41,801 bases of DNA from Bacillota bacterium (GCA_040754315.1 JBFMCS010000019.1:1-41801), one strand, 5' to 3'; shown: positions 15,702-25,272, numbered from the stretch's first letter. The notes: a model not told the origin generated them from the letters alone. A program made the numbers and translations.

Positions 15702-16474
15702 GTCTGATCACTTCATTCCTTTTTGTAAAGGATTGTCTATTGATTCTTCAGTGGAGGAGCCATTCCCTTCAGGACAGGTTACCATACGTGGCCTCCAAAC
15801 CCCCATCAGTCTCTAGATACCCTCTTGCCAATTCTCTTAGGACTAGTTGATGACCCACAGGAAACTCGATTTGGCCTACGCCAAGTGGCATGGTACCACC
15901 CTGACGTTCTTGCGCCCGTTGGCATCACTGTCATTGGTGAAAGAAGTATCGTGAGCCAGCGAAGATTGCCCCCGGCCCTCCGGCGTATTCTCCCAGAATC
16001 GGCTTCGCTCCCGCCCGTACTTGCTTTCTTGGGTAGCCCGGTGGGTTCGCCTCCGCACGCAGCGCCGGAGATTTCGAAACCAGGACTGGCGCTTATGCGC
16101 TCTTTGCTTCTGTGGCTGACGCTTCAAAGTCGGCCAGCACATTAATGCCGCAAAGGAACCAGTACGTGAACGAGGCGAGGCTTACAAGACGGCATCTTTG
16201 TATCGGCCACGCAAGAGGGTTTGAGCGGTGGCGCCCAGGGCGAAAGACGAGCAAGGCTAGAGGAGATACACGGAAACTTCATTCCGAAACTGCCGTCGCG
16301 GCTTCTGGAAGGAATCTGTTCTAACCCGCAGAAACCATTCCAAAAACCGTTAATGGAAGAAACAGACTCCCCATCCCCACCACTCTGCCCACTGCACCGT
16401 AAGTTGCCGTAATCCGCAGTTAGGTTCAGCTGACTAAATAATTCCGGCATCACGAGAGATGGGCAGGGATCCTC
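15702..16474. other. 773-base gap between kinase and pucR
   Basis: No supported gene. Open frames on both strands here lack family features and good ribosome sites. The segment about 16080-16330 has a base pattern unlike the neighbours and may be a decayed mobile or repeat sequence, since short frames on opposite strands look remnant-like; I cannot name it. The kinase promoter should lie close to 15720-15760 in an AT-rich patch that includes CCTTTTTGTAAAGG, a small dyad. Confidence 0.35.
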
Positions 16475-18142
16475 ATGAGTCATCTCTACGATGCTCTTTA
16501 TCCAGAGGCTACAGGGATTACCGTCAAAGAGGCGCTAAACCTTGGCGCGTTGACGAAGGCTCGAGTTGTGGCAGGAAGAGGCGGCCTTTCTAACATCGTC
16601 CGGCACGTGAGTGTCATCGAAGTCCCTGATGCCGTACGCTGGTTTAGCGGGCACGAGCTCATGATAACCGCAGCATACTGTTACCGCACCGCGAAAGATC
16701 TCGTCCAGCTGGTGGAGGATCTTGTGTGTGCGGACGCAGCAGCCCTTGCGGTATGCTATTCCGAGAGATATCTTCACGGGATCCCGGAAACCGTGATTGC
16801 CCGGGCGAACGAGCTGGAATTTCCCATTTTGGAAATCCCCCTAGATGTAAGGTATATCGAGATCATCACTCCTGTAGTCACTGCTATTGTGAACAGGCGA
16901 GCGCAGTACCTGGACTTGGCCTTCCAGGCACACATCGAACTTGAGACCCAGATTATTGAGGGCATGGGCCTTGAGCCCATGATACAGAAACTGGCCGATT
17001 TGCTGAAGGTGCCCGTTCTCCTTCTAGATCCAAAACTAAAGGTCCGCTTCCTTGCATGCCCGCCTGGGGAAGTGATGCCCATCGAGGTGATAGGCATTGA
17101 CTTGCGGGCAGCCCTGGACGGAGCGCGACTGGATGGGGAAGAGAGCACCTGCCTGGTGCAAGAAATAGACGGCATAAACTACTTCACTGTCCCTCTGGGA
17201 GCCAAAGCGCTTATGCTCGGCTACCTCGTGGCATTGGAGACCAAGCGCGATGATACCAAACGCCTACTGCTTGCACAGTGTTCACTGCCAGTCGCATTGG
17301 CGCTGCTTTTCGAAAGAACCTTCAAAGAAGCGGAGTGGCGAATGCAGAGGGGCTTCTTTGATGATCTGCTGGACGGATTGATACCCAAGGAAGTGCTTCA
17401 GAGAAGAGCACACGCATACGGGGTCAATCTCGCGGGCTGTCACTGTGTGTTGGTGGCTGATACCAAGGTGCGGGCTGGCAGGGGCCGGGACCCAGAGCAA
17501 GAAGATCCAGTGTCTATCGAGAAGGAGAAGCTGAAGAAGATGGCAATCCGGATGGTAGACACCGAAGCCGATGGGGGCTTCGTGATGTCCAGGGGGGACC
17601 TGCTGATAGTGCTCCCCCAGTTCCCCAAAGCACATAGGAGGGCAGTGTTGCAGGAAGCCAAGCGCATAGCCGAGATGTTGGCCCAGGAGATCTCTAGACG
17701 TCTCTCACACGTCACCGCTTCCATAGGGGTTGGATGCTACTGCGCCGAGATCGGAGAACTGCCTAAAGGTTTCTCCACCGCCCGTAACGCAATCGAGGTG
17801 GGGTCACGGCTCCGAGGGTCCTCCGGGGTCCACTGCTGGGATGATCTGGGCGTCTACCAGCTGCTCTTGGCGGTGAAAGGAGCGGGAGAGCCCGCCGCTT
17901 TCGTTTCGGAAAGACTGCGACCCTTGCTCGACCACAGCAACCCGCGCAACGCGGAGCTCCTGCAAACCTTGGAGGTCTTCCTGGCGTGTCGAGGGAACCA
18001 TGAGCAGACGGCGTCGCGCCTGCACCTGCACCGCAACACTGTCAAGTACCGCCTTCAGCAGGTCCGCTCGCGGCTGGGGTATGACCCCATGGAACGCTCG
18101 CTCGAAGTCGAACTGGCCTTGGCGTTGCGCAAGCTGCAGTAG
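16475..18142 (+). CDS. pucR: PucR-family transcriptional regulator
   Basis: A 555-residue regulator with the three parts of the family. The N-terminal PucR domain (about 10-140) includes TVKEALNLGAL, ARVVAGRGGLSNIVRHVSVIEVPD and the GHELMITAAY motif. A central CdaR/GGDEF-like region spans about 300-440. The C-terminal HTH_30 domain is clear: FLACRGNHEQTASRLHLHRN followed by TVKYRLQQVRSRLGYDP. PucR of Bacillus activates purine degradation genes, and relatives often sit beside amide, hydantoin or purine catabolic genes. It is upstream of and in the same direction as the M29, racemase and transporter genes, which are its likely targets. No TM segments. The start at 16475 follows a weak GGGCAGGG site. 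Confidence 0.93.
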   Translation: MSHLYDALYPEATGITVKEALNLGALTKARVVAGRGGLSNIVRHVSVIEVPDAVRWFSGHELMITAAYCYRTAKDLVQLVEDLVCADAAALAVCYSERYLHGIPETVIARANELEFPILEIPLDVRYIEIITPVVTAIVNRRAQYLDLAFQAHIELETQIIEGMGLEPMIQKLADLLKVPVLLLDPKLKVRFLACPPGEVMPIEVIGIDLRAALDGARLDGEESTCLVQEIDGINYFTVPLGAKALMLGYLVALETKRDDTKRLLLAQCSLPVALALLFERTFKEAEWRMQRGFFDDLLDGLIPKEVLQRRAHAYGVNLAGCHCVLVADTKVRAGRGRDPEQEDPVSIEKEKLKKMAIRMVDTEADGGFVMSRGDLLIVLPQFPKAHRRAVLQEAKRIAEMLAQEISRRLSHVTASIGVGCYCAEIGELPKGFSTARNAIEVGSRLRGSSGVHCWDDLGVYQLLLAVKGAGEPAAFVSERLRPLLDHSNPRNAELLQTLEVFLACRGNHEQTASRLHLHRNTVKYRLQQVRSRLGYDPMERSLEVELALALRKLQ

Positions 18143-18517
18143 GCTGCTTTTCCACCCGCCACCCCCCCAGGAGCTTCTCATCCTTCTCGCCATACCGGGC
18201 ATGTTGTACTGCGGGGCGCCCCCACCTTGAAGGAGTGCCTCATCCAACCCCGGGCCTTCTTCACATTTCGCTCGACCTAGACCTTTCCCGGCTGGGTCAG
18301 TGGGTTCGGACAAGAGATGCCCCAACCGTTTGTGCATGCCTGACAACAACCCGGACCTTGCCTCTTCCTATCACGGAATATGGCATCTTATCCCAAAATT
18401 GACTCTTAGCAATATTGTCCAAGCGTGGGGCTGAACTTCGGTCGTCTTCGACGAAGGGCTCCTGGCCTGCCAGAGGGAAGTGGGTAGGCAGATTATGGCA
18501 CGGAGGTGTAGTGAATA
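18143..18517. other. 375-base regulatory gap before the M29/racemase operon
   Basis: No gene is seen. The gap separates pucR from its probable target operon and should contain the operon promoter and PucR binding sites. I found no promoter good enough to mark. CACGGAGGTGTAGTGAATA just before 18518 provides the ribosome binding site for the next gene. Confidence 0.4.
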
Positions 18518-19561
18518 ATGCCGTCCATTCAAGACCTTGAGCTGGCGACGACAGGGCACAAGATTATCAACGAGTTGTGTAAGGTGAAACCGGGAGAGAG
18601 CGTCCTCATCACCATCGACTCAGCCTCGGAATGGAAGCCCGCTGAGGAGATCGCCAAGGCTGCTGAGGTGGCAGGGGCCAATGTCATGGTTGCCTGGCAC
18701 TCCACTCCCGCAGGCTACGGCAAGGTTGCCGACCCTAGGCTGGCTGACGGGTTGAAGGCTGCCATACCTAACACTGACGTATGGATTGAGCTCAACAACC
18801 AGTGGCTGCTGTATTCCTCGCCTTGGCTGGAGGCGATGAACGGCACCCGGGTCAGGTACCTTTTCCTGGGTGGCCTGGATACCGACCAGTTCGTCCGCTG
18901 TATAGGGAAGATCGATATACCCGCGCAACACGCTTTCCAGTCGGAGCTCGTCTCCATGACTCGCAGCGCCAAGCACATGCGTATCACGAACCCTTCGGGT
19001 ACTGACGTGAGCTTCGAGAATGATCCAGAGAGGCCGGTCACCAACGAACTCTTTGCAGATGTCCCCGGAGCGCACTTCCTGATAGGCCAGATCGGCTGGG
19101 CTCCAGTGGAGGAAAGCATAAACGGGGCAATTGTGTTTGACGGCTCTTTCTCGGGCGGAGGGGAAGCTGATCTGGGCATCCTGAAAGACCCCGTCAAGTT
19201 GACCGTCAAGGAAGGAATCATTACCGGGATCGAGGGTGGGGCGGAAGCAGCGAAGGTCAAGGACTGGTTGGAGAGGCTGGGCGATGAGAAGATGTATCAC
19301 ATGGCCCACGTGTGCTATGGGTATAACCCCGGGGCACGCCTTTCAGGGTTGTGCACTGAAGACGAACGCGTATGGGGCTCCACGGAATGGGGCATCGGCT
19401 TTCAGGGGCCCTTCTTCAAAGGAAAGGTAGGCACGGCGGCGACTCATGCCGATGGGATCTGCTTGAATTCATCCGTATGGATTGACGGCGAGATGATAGT
19501 GGAGGAAGGCAGGGTCGTGCATCCTAAACTGGCCCGCTTGGCCGCCGGTCTCGGCAAGTAG
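18518..19561 (+). CDS. NicX-like / M29-fold metalloenzyme
   Basis: A 347-residue protein of the aminopeptidase T (M29)/2,5-dihydroxypyridine dioxygenase NicX superfamily. The C-terminal metal site appears as H264 in HMAHVCYGYNPGA and H310-x-D312 in THADGICLNSSVWIDG. This resembles the His, His, Asp iron site of NicX. The glutamate found in aminopeptidases in the NLPAGE motif is not present; DVPGAH stands there instead. In an anaerobe an oxygenase is unlikely, so hydrolysis of a cyclic or linear amide is a reasonable guess, but the reaction is unknown. It is the first gene after pucR and is followed by a second, more peptidase-like relative and a racemase. Annotated relatives are often called leucyl aminopeptidase. 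Confidence 0.8.
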   Translation: MPSIQDLELATTGHKIINELCKVKPGESVLITIDSASEWKPAEEIAKAAEVAGANVMVAWHSTPAGYGKVADPRLADGLKAAIPNTDVWIELNNQWLLYSSPWLEAMNGTRVRYLFLGGLDTDQFVRCIGKIDIPAQHAFQSELVSMTRSAKHMRITNPSGTDVSFENDPERPVTNELFADVPGAHFLIGQIGWAPVEESINGAIVFDGSFSGGGEADLGILKDPVKLTVKEGIITGIEGGAEAAKVKDWLERLGDEKMYHMAHVCYGYNPGARLSGLCTEDERVWGSTEWGIGFQGPFFKGKVGTAATHADGICLNSSVWIDGEMIVEEGRVVHPKLARLAAGLGK

Positions 19562-19682
19562 ATAGGGGTCCAGAAGGTGCCGCCTCTTCAAGACGGGAAG
19601 TAGACGCTCTAACCTGGACAATGCGTGCTTAATCCGAGCGGCGGCAGTCAATCACCAGGCTTGTCCAGGGAGGGAAGCGAAG

Positions 19683-20651
19683 ATGCAGCAGGACCTTACG
19701 GCCAGACTACAGGCAGGAGCGCTTGTAGCCGTCAGCCAGTGCCTAAGCGTCCAGCAAGGTGAAACCGTTCTCATAGTGACGGACCAGCACTGCCTCGATG
19801 TGGCATGGGCTCTGTGGCGGGCCGCCTGGAAGGTCCGGGGAGAACCCATGATGATGGTCATGCGCCCGCGGGAGGCGCACGGAGAAGAGCCCCCTCTACC
19901 GGTGGCGAAGGCCATGAAGGAATCGGCCGTATGTCTCCTCCCGACCTCCAGGTCTCTCACCCACACGGTTGCGAGAAGAGAAGCTAGCGAAGCCGGAACC
20001 CGCCTTGCCAGCATGCCGGGCATTACCTCTGATATCGCCGCACGCTCACTGGATGCTGACTACGGGCAGATCTCGTGTGTTACCGAAAAAGTGGCTTCGC
20101 TGCTGGATGCGGGAGCCTCGGTGCAGCTGGAGACGCCCGCAGGCACGCATCTTACGATGGACATTTCCGGCCGCAGGGCAGTCCGCGATACGGGCCTATA
20201 CACATCCCCAGGCGCTTTCGGCAATCTACCCGCAGGCGAGGCTTACATTGCCCCGGTTGAGGGTTCGGCCACCGGGCACATGGTAGTTGACTCGACTATG
20301 GCTGGCATAGGGTTCCTCGACCATCCCCTTGTGATAGAGGTGGTGGAGGGGAAGGCCGTGTCAGTGACAGGGCGCGGCTACGCGGAGAGGCTGGAGGCCA
20401 TGCTTGACGCAGCAGGTCCTGCCGCCCGAAACCTGGCCGAGCTGGGGATTGGCACGAACCCGGCGGCAACCATTGTGGGGAACGTTCTCGAGGATGAGAA
20501 GGTGCTGGGCACAGTGCACGTGGCACTGGGGTCCAACGCTAGCTTCGGCGGGCGGGTTAGGGTAGCCTGCCACCTTGACGGGGTGATGCTGCGCCCCAGT
20601 CTTTGGGTTGACGGAGTCTTGGTGATGGAGTCGGGGATGCTGTTGGCGTAG
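19683..20651 (+). CDS. M29-family aminopeptidase-like metalloenzyme
   Basis: A 322-residue relative of the preceding protein but with a full set of M29 metal ligands: E186 in NLPAGEAYIAP, E253 in AELGIGTNP, H279 in GTVHVALG, and H297-x-D299 in ACHLDGVM. M29 enzymes use two metal ions to release N-terminal residues or to cleave related amides. The protein is shorter than AmpS/AmpT (about 410 residues). The ATG at 19683 has GGGAGGGAAGCGAAG before it. It stands between the NicX-like gene and the racemase gene and is probably co-transcribed. The operon context of a racemase and importers argues for catabolism of an amide-bond compound taken up from outside. Confidence 0.8.
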   Translation: MQQDLTARLQAGALVAVSQCLSVQQGETVLIVTDQHCLDVAWALWRAAWKVRGEPMMMVMRPREAHGEEPPLPVAKAMKESAVCLLPTSRSLTHTVARREASEAGTRLASMPGITSDIAARSLDADYGQISCVTEKVASLLDAGASVQLETPAGTHLTMDISGRRAVRDTGLYTSPGAFGNLPAGEAYIAPVEGSATGHMVVDSTMAGIGFLDHPLVIEVVEGKAVSVTGRGYAERLEAMLDAAGPAARNLAELGIGTNPAATIVGNVLEDEKVLGTVHVALGSNASFGGRVRVACHLDGVMLRPSLWVDGVLVMESGMLLA

Positions 20652-20689
20652 AGAGGCATAGAACGCCAATGCGCTGGAGGCGAGGTTGA

Positions 20690-21391
20690 ATGAGAATTAA
20701 GGTCATAATACCCAATTCCTCCCTGGAGTTTCTAGGACTGGCCATTGAGGAACGCAGGAAGGCTGTCCCTGAGGGTATTCGAGTCGACACCGTCTGTTTG
20801 GAGCACGGCCCCGTGTCGCTGGAATCAGCCTCAGACGAGGCTCTGGTCGCATCGCATTTGCTAGGGGAGGTGCGTAAGGCCGAAAACGAAGGGTACAATG
20901 CAGTTACCATAGACTGTGCTGCGGATCCGATTGCCAGGGCGGCAAGAGAGGCTGTCAGCATACCGGTAGTGAGCGCTGGACTAGCCAGCTACCAGTATGC
21001 CATGGGCCTGTGTCGCAGGTTCTCGGTAATAACTGTGCTCAACTGTACAGCCAGTCTCATCAGGGACAATATCAGCAGGTATGAGCTATCCCAGAAGGTG
21101 GCTTCGGTAAGGGCCGCGGACGTGCCGGTTCTAGCCTTGAAGGAGCACAACAAGGCGATCACCGCAATTATTTCAGAGTCCAGGCGAGCTATCGAACTGG
21201 ATGGAGCTGAAGCCATAGTGCTGGGGTGCACGGGCATGTCTTCCTTTACCGACCTCCTGCAATCTGAGCTGGGGGTTCCGGTGATAGATCCCGCAGCTGC
21301 TGCCTTGAACATGGCCATTTCTCTTTGCCGGATGAATCTGACGCAGAGCAGGCAGTGCTTCTTAATCTCGCCCGCTAAAGAGGTGTTATAG
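20690..21391 (+). CDS. Hydantoin/Asp-Glu racemase family protein
   Basis: A 233-residue protein of the Asp/Glu/hydantoin racemase family. The N-terminus MRIKVIIPNSSLE matches the usual IxVINPNTS start. The two catalytic cysteines are visible in VTIDCAADP and VLGCTGMSS. LEHGPVSLESASDEALVA and RRFSVITVLNCTASL fit hydantoin racemase rather than glutamate racemase or maleate isomerase. The reaction would be inversion at a carbon next to a carbonyl, for example of a 5-substituted hydantoin. GGAGGCGAGGTTGA precedes the ATG, and the gene is 38 bases after the M29 gene. No hydantoinase is in the window, so the two M29-fold proteins may take that role; that is inference. Confidence 0.88.
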   Translation: MRIKVIIPNSSLEFLGLAIEERRKAVPEGIRVDTVCLEHGPVSLESASDEALVASHLLGEVRKAENEGYNAVTIDCAADPIARAAREAVSIPVVSAGLASYQYAMGLCRRFSVITVLNCTASLIRDNISRYELSQKVASVRAADVPVLALKEHNKAITAIISESRRAIELDGAEAIVLGCTGMSSFTDLLQSELGVPVIDPAAAALNMAISLCRMNLTQSRQCFLISPAKEVL

Positions 21392-21557
21392 GCACCACGA
21401 TTGGCTGTGGGAAAGACTCTCGGCAAGAACAGCGACAAGAGGACCTTGCTGGTACTGGATGGCAGCAGGTGAAGGTCTGAGGAGGTGAATCTCGTAGAGG
21501 AAACAGCATCGCCTAGGGCAGTATGGCATCAGGAAATGAGGGAAAGGAGGAGTGTGC

Positions 21558-22877
21558 ATGAACAAGAAGACGCTTAAAGCGCTCGCGGCGTTGTCACTGG
21601 CGATACTACTCGCCGGAGGTGTCACGTCATGCACTGCACCGACCGCCCCTGCACCTACTGACACCACCCTACCGGCTATCAAGATTCTTGGCACAATGCC
21701 ATTGTCAGGGGAAGCTGCCAACCTCGGACCAGCGTATGACAGGGCGATTCGCATGGCGGTGGACGAACTGAACGAGACTGGAATTCCCGGGTTTGCCGGC
21801 ATCGATTACAAGGTGATTGACACCGAAACCAAACCTTCAACGTTTCAGAAGAAGCTCGAACGGGAAGTCCAGACTTGGGGGCCGGACCTAATCATCGGTG
21901 CTGCGCTGGAAACGGAGCTCCGAGTGCCATGCCAGCTGTCGCCACAGTACAAGCTTCCCTGCGTGGTTGGTGGTCACCTAAGCATGTCCAAGTACATCCC
22001 TCCAGGGGAAGTCCCCCTATCCAAATGGGTCTGCTACTATGGATACTCCGACTACTACTGTGGGTGGCTTGCTGGCCAGTTCTTCCACGAGATGGGCGCC
22101 AAGAAGGTAGCCTTTGTAGGTGGCGATTACGATTGGAGCTACAGCAACAGCATGGGCCTGAAGGCATACTGGGAGAATAACGGGAAACCTTTCGAAATCT
22201 CACCCGTCATTTATACCCCACTTGACAAGACCGATTTTGCCACTGAGGTAGATATCATCAAACAAGCACAGCCAGATGCCCTCTACTGCGCCTACATGGG
22301 GGCCGGTTGGTTCAGCTTTCCCAAACAGCTTCGAGATGCCGGAGCCGTCCCGGAGTACTTCCTGTACGATCCCACGTATTCAAACATGGGAGGTGCCAAG
22401 ATCACAGGAGCGTACGGAGCGGAAAACATCTATACGCTCGCCGATCACGACCCGGACAGTTCGGCCTGGGCTGAATTCGTGAAAAAGTGGAAGGAAAGGT
22501 ACGGGCAGGACGCTTATCCCGAAGCCTATACCAACAACCACTATCAGGCCATTTACTGGTTCATTGAAGCCGTTAAGAAAGCCGGGCCTAAGGCGCTAGA
22601 AGACCACGAGTTGCTCATTGATACCATGCTTGAGACGTCCTTCCAAAATGTCTGTATCAGCCCCATGGGACCATTGTGCGATTATGGGAGCAACGCGGGG
22701 GCAACGGGGGCGATCATACAGTTCCAACCCGGTTCCGGGTTGGACCCAAGCTTCCCTTTGCACGAGGTGATGATTAAGACCTACGAGACTCCCAAGAAGG
22801 ATTCAATGAGCGTTCTCCAGGAGATGAAAGGTCTCACGAAGCTGGAGCAGGGTCAGGCCTACCCTGCGGGGGATTGA
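21558..22877 (+). CDS. LIV-type ABC transporter substrate-binding lipoprotein
   Basis: A 439-residue periplasmic-binding-protein type I (Peripla_BP_6) protein of the branched-chain amino acid/amide uptake class. ATG at 21558 is preferred to GTG at 21552 because of its spacing from GGAGG. The signal is LAILLAGGVTSC, with a lipidated cysteine. IKILGTMPLSGEAANLGPAYDRA is the usual start of the mature domain. It captures a solute for the four ABC components encoded next. LIV-family transporters carry amino acids, amides, urea and aromatic acids; the catabolic neighbours suggest an amide or cyclic ureide rather than leucine. It has a 166-base leader after the racemase gene. Confidence 0.9.
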   Translation: MNKKTLKALAALSLAILLAGGVTSCTAPTAPAPTDTTLPAIKILGTMPLSGEAANLGPAYDRAIRMAVDELNETGIPGFAGIDYKVIDTETKPSTFQKKLEREVQTWGPDLIIGAALETELRVPCQLSPQYKLPCVVGGHLSMSKYIPPGEVPLSKWVCYYGYSDYYCGWLAGQFFHEMGAKKVAFVGGDYDWSYSNSMGLKAYWENNGKPFEISPVIYTPLDKTDFATEVDIIKQAQPDALYCAYMGAGWFSFPKQLRDAGAVPEYFLYDPTYSNMGGAKITGAYGAENIYTLADHDPDSSAWAEFVKKWKERYGQDAYPEAYTNNHYQAIYWFIEAVKKAGPKALEDHELLIDTMLETSFQNVCISPMGPLCDYGSNAGATGAIIQFQPGSGLDPSFPLHEVMIKTYETPKKDSMSVLQEMKGLTKLEQGQAYPAGD

Positions 22878-22961
22878 TTCACCGGTGACTGTGCCCCCGT
22901 TGTCATGATTAGACAAGCAACGGGGGCAGCAATTATCCTTTCAAACGGAGCGTCAAGAAGG

Positions 22962-23675
22962 ATGCTGGAGACAAGAGGTGTCAAGAAGGCTTTCGGGGGT
23001 CTTGTGGCCTTAAAGGGTGTTGACATTGCTGTTCCCCCGGCAAGGATCACGTCCTTGATAGGGCCCAACGGTGCCGGCAAAACAACCTTGTTTAACATCA
23101 TTTCCGGTGCTTTGAAGCCTGACTCAGGAAAGGTCATTCTTGCAGGCACGGACATTACCGGGAAGCCACCGTACAGGGTCTCCCAGCTTGGGATTGCGAG
23201 GACATTCCAATTACGCAACATATTTCACGACCTCAGTGTCTTCGAAAACGTCAACGCCGGATTCCTGAAAGACCAGGGCTCAAGGCCATCGGAGAACCGT
23301 GAACGGGCCATGGATATTATTGCCTACCTAGGCCTGAAAGAAAAGTCAAATCGGCCAGTGAGCAGCCTGTCTCCCCTCGAAATGAAACTGGTGGAGCTGG
23401 GGAGGGCGTTAGCCACAAGGCCAAGACTCCTTCTTCTTGACGAATTGCTTGGAGGTCTTATAGGGCCTGAGACTCAGAAGATCTGCGAATTCATAGAAGA
23501 CTTGCGTTTCAAAGGCTATACCATCCTGCAGATTGGGCACGAAATGAAACCGATCATGCGCACCTCTGACTGGATTTATGTCCTCAGTGAGGGAGAGAAG
23601 ATCGCGGAAGGACCCCCAGAGACAATACGTCAAAATGGCGAGGTACTGGCAATTTACCTGGAATTGGAGGAGTAA
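22962..23675 (+). CDS. livG: LIV-type ABC transporter ATPase (LivG-like)
   Basis: An ABC ATPase with Walker A GPNGAGKTT and Walker B LLLLDE. The frame opens at 22905, but the family alignment begins at MLETRGVKKAFGG, so I choose ATG 22962 (238 residues). Two motifs are unusual: the signature is LSPLE instead of LSYGQ/LSGGQ, and the D-loop region reads LLGGLIGPET instead of PxAGLNPxET. The catalytic Glu and the switch His (IGHEMK) are retained, so it is probably functional. It pairs with the LivF-like ATPase encoded directly downstream. Confidence 0.9.
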   Translation: MLETRGVKKAFGGLVALKGVDIAVPPARITSLIGPNGAGKTTLFNIISGALKPDSGKVILAGTDITGKPPYRVSQLGIARTFQLRNIFHDLSVFENVNAGFLKDQGSRPSENRERAMDIIAYLGLKEKSNRPVSSLSPLEMKLVELGRALATRPRLLLLDELLGGLIGPETQKICEFIEDLRFKGYTILQIGHEMKPIMRTSDWIYVLSEGEKIAEGPPETIRQNGEVLAIYLELEE

Positions 23676-23677
23676 AG

Positions 23678-24388
23678 GTGCCTGTTCCCCTGTTGGATGC
23701 AAGACAGCTTACGGTAGCGCACGGTCCCTACCTGGCCCTTAAGGGGGTAGATTTCTCTGTGTCCGAAGGTGAGATCGTGGCTATCGTTGGGCCAAACGGT
23801 GGTGGCAAAACCACCTTGTTAGAGACCTTCGCCGGCCTGAACAACCCAAGGTCGGGAGACCTGATCTTCTTGGGCAGGGCGATCGCGAGGTTGAGCCCGC
23901 TGCAGCGGAGGAAAATGGGCCTTATGCTGATCCCACAGGAAGGGAACCTCTTTCCCGCGATGTCTGTCAGAGACAACCTGCAACTGGGCGCCTTCTTCGG
24001 GAGCAAAGACACAACCAGTGAACTTCTAAGGCACGTCTTCCATGCTTTTCCCAGGCTCGAGGGTCGCATCTCCCAAGTCGCTGGAACGATGAGCGGTGGA
24101 GAACAGAAGATGCTGGCCATAGGCATAGGGATAGTGTCTGATGCGAGGGTCCTGATGATCGATGAGCTCTCTCTGGGGCTAGCACCCAAGGTAGTGGCAA
24201 GCATCTTAGCCATCCTGAGGGATTTCCGTGACAGGACCGGCATTACCATAATCCTTTCTGAACAGAGCATCAAAGCACTTGAGGTCGCAGATCGAGTCTA
24301 CGGCCTGGACGCAGGCGAAATAGTGTTTACCGAGAACGCCAGGGAGATGAACCGGGAACTGGTAAAGGCCCTTTATATGGGCGCCTGA
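23678..24388 (+). CDS. livF: LIV-type ABC transporter ATPase (LivF-like)
   Basis: A 236-residue ABC ATPase with Walker A GPNGGGKTTL, a Q-loop LIPQEGNLFPAMSV, signature MSGGEQKMLAIG, Walker B VLMIDELSLGLAP and the H-loop position occupied by SEQSIK, as usual for LivF proteins, which often have Gln there. Start is GTG at 23678, two bases after the livG-like stop, with GGAGGAGTAAAG before it. It forms a heterodimer with the LivG-like subunit to power uptake. Confidence 0.92.
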   Translation: MPVPLLDARQLTVAHGPYLALKGVDFSVSEGEIVAIVGPNGGGKTTLLETFAGLNNPRSGDLIFLGRAIARLSPLQRRKMGLMLIPQEGNLFPAMSVRDNLQLGAFFGSKDTTSELLRHVFHAFPRLEGRISQVAGTMSGGEQKMLAIGIGIVSDARVLMIDELSLGLAPKVVASILAILRDFRDRTGITIILSEQSIKALEVADRVYGLDAGEIVFTENAREMNRELVKALYMGA

Positions 24389-24420
24389 CTATGAGGCTTC
24401 GATACGGGAGGAGTTGGCCT

Positions 24421-25272
24421 ATGGGGGGCATCATCACAGGGGTCATCATAGGAGGGGTTCTCTCCTTGCCGGTAATGGGTGTTGCGCTCGTCTATGGGGT
24501 TTCGGGAATCCTCAACTACGCCATCGCCACCATCGGCACCTTCGGCGTATTCGTCACCTGGATGCTGCGCCCGTCTCTCGGGACCGTCCCTTCTATCATG
24601 GCAGGCTTGCTCAGCAGTTTTGCCCTAGGTTTCGGACTGCAGCGATTCATCTTGAACCCAGTCATCAGGAAGAAGGGTATCGATCTTACATTGTTCTTCA
24701 TCATTACTTTTGGCATCGCTACGGTCGTGTCGGGATTAACCAAGATCCTCTTCCCAAGGCCGACAATATCCATAGAGCTGCCAAAGGTCGGCACTCTCCT
24801 CATGGCGGGCGCTGCGGTGGATGTGAGTAAGGTGATTGGTGTAATCATCGCTGTGGCAGTGCTGTTCGGCATTTGGATCGTTGAACTGACAACAAAGACT
24901 GGCAAGGCATGGGTTGCGACATCCCAAAACCTCAAGATGGCCAAGCTGGTGGGGATCAATGTTGAACTGGTATTCAGTCTAGTCTCAGGCATTGGCCATG
25001 CCCTGGGTTTCGTTGGCGCCCTGTTCTGGGCGGTTCTGTACAACCTCACGGTTAACACGGGCTGGGATCTGTGTTTTCTCGGTTACATCATCGCTATCGT
25101 GGGTGGGATAGGAAACGTGTGGGGCGGGATGATCAGTGCTTTGATCATGGGCATCGTCATAAGCCTTGCTGGCTACTGGTTAGGCGGAATGTGGCAAAGC
25201 GTTCTCTTGTACGGAATCCTGCTGGTCATTCTCATCATTGCCCCTAGGGGGATCCTCGGCAAAGAACGTTAG
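24421..25272 (+). CDS. livH: LIV-type ABC transporter permease (LivH-like)
   Basis: A hydrophobic permease of about 283 residues with around eight membrane segments. The frame opens at 24391, but ATG 24421 is preceded by GGGAGGAGTTGGCCT, an ideal ribosome site, so I choose it. Typical LivH stretches are GVALVYGVSGILNYAIATIG and the late GYIIAIVGGIGNVWGGMISA. It forms the membrane channel with the LivM-like subunit. Confidence 0.92.
   Translation: MGGIITGVIIGGVLSLPVMGVALVYGVSGILNYAIATIGTFGVFVTWMLRPSLGTVPSIMAGLLSSFALGFGLQRFILNPVIRKKGIDLTLFFIITFGIATVVSGLTKILFPRPTISIELPKVGTLLMAGAAVDVSKVIGVIIAVAVLFGIWIVELTTKTGKAWVATSQNLKMAKLVGINVELVFSLVSGIGHALGFVGALFWAVLYNLTVNTGWDLCFLGYIIAIVGGIGNVWGGMISALIMGIVISLAGYWLGGMWQSVLLYGILLVILIIAPRGILGKER

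Noticed and set aside
15825-16330. Short coding frames on both strands between the kinase and pucR
   Set aside because: No family features, no good ribosome sites, and opposite frames look equally weak.
20690-21391. Maleate isomerase (NicE) as part of a nicotinate pathway with the NicX-like gene
   Set aside because: The racemase sequence fits hydantoin racemase much better, and nicF, nicD and hydroxylase genes are absent.
21392-21551. Remnant of a C69 dipeptidase start
   Set aside because: A frame resembling GTTIGCGKDS is too short to separate from chance.
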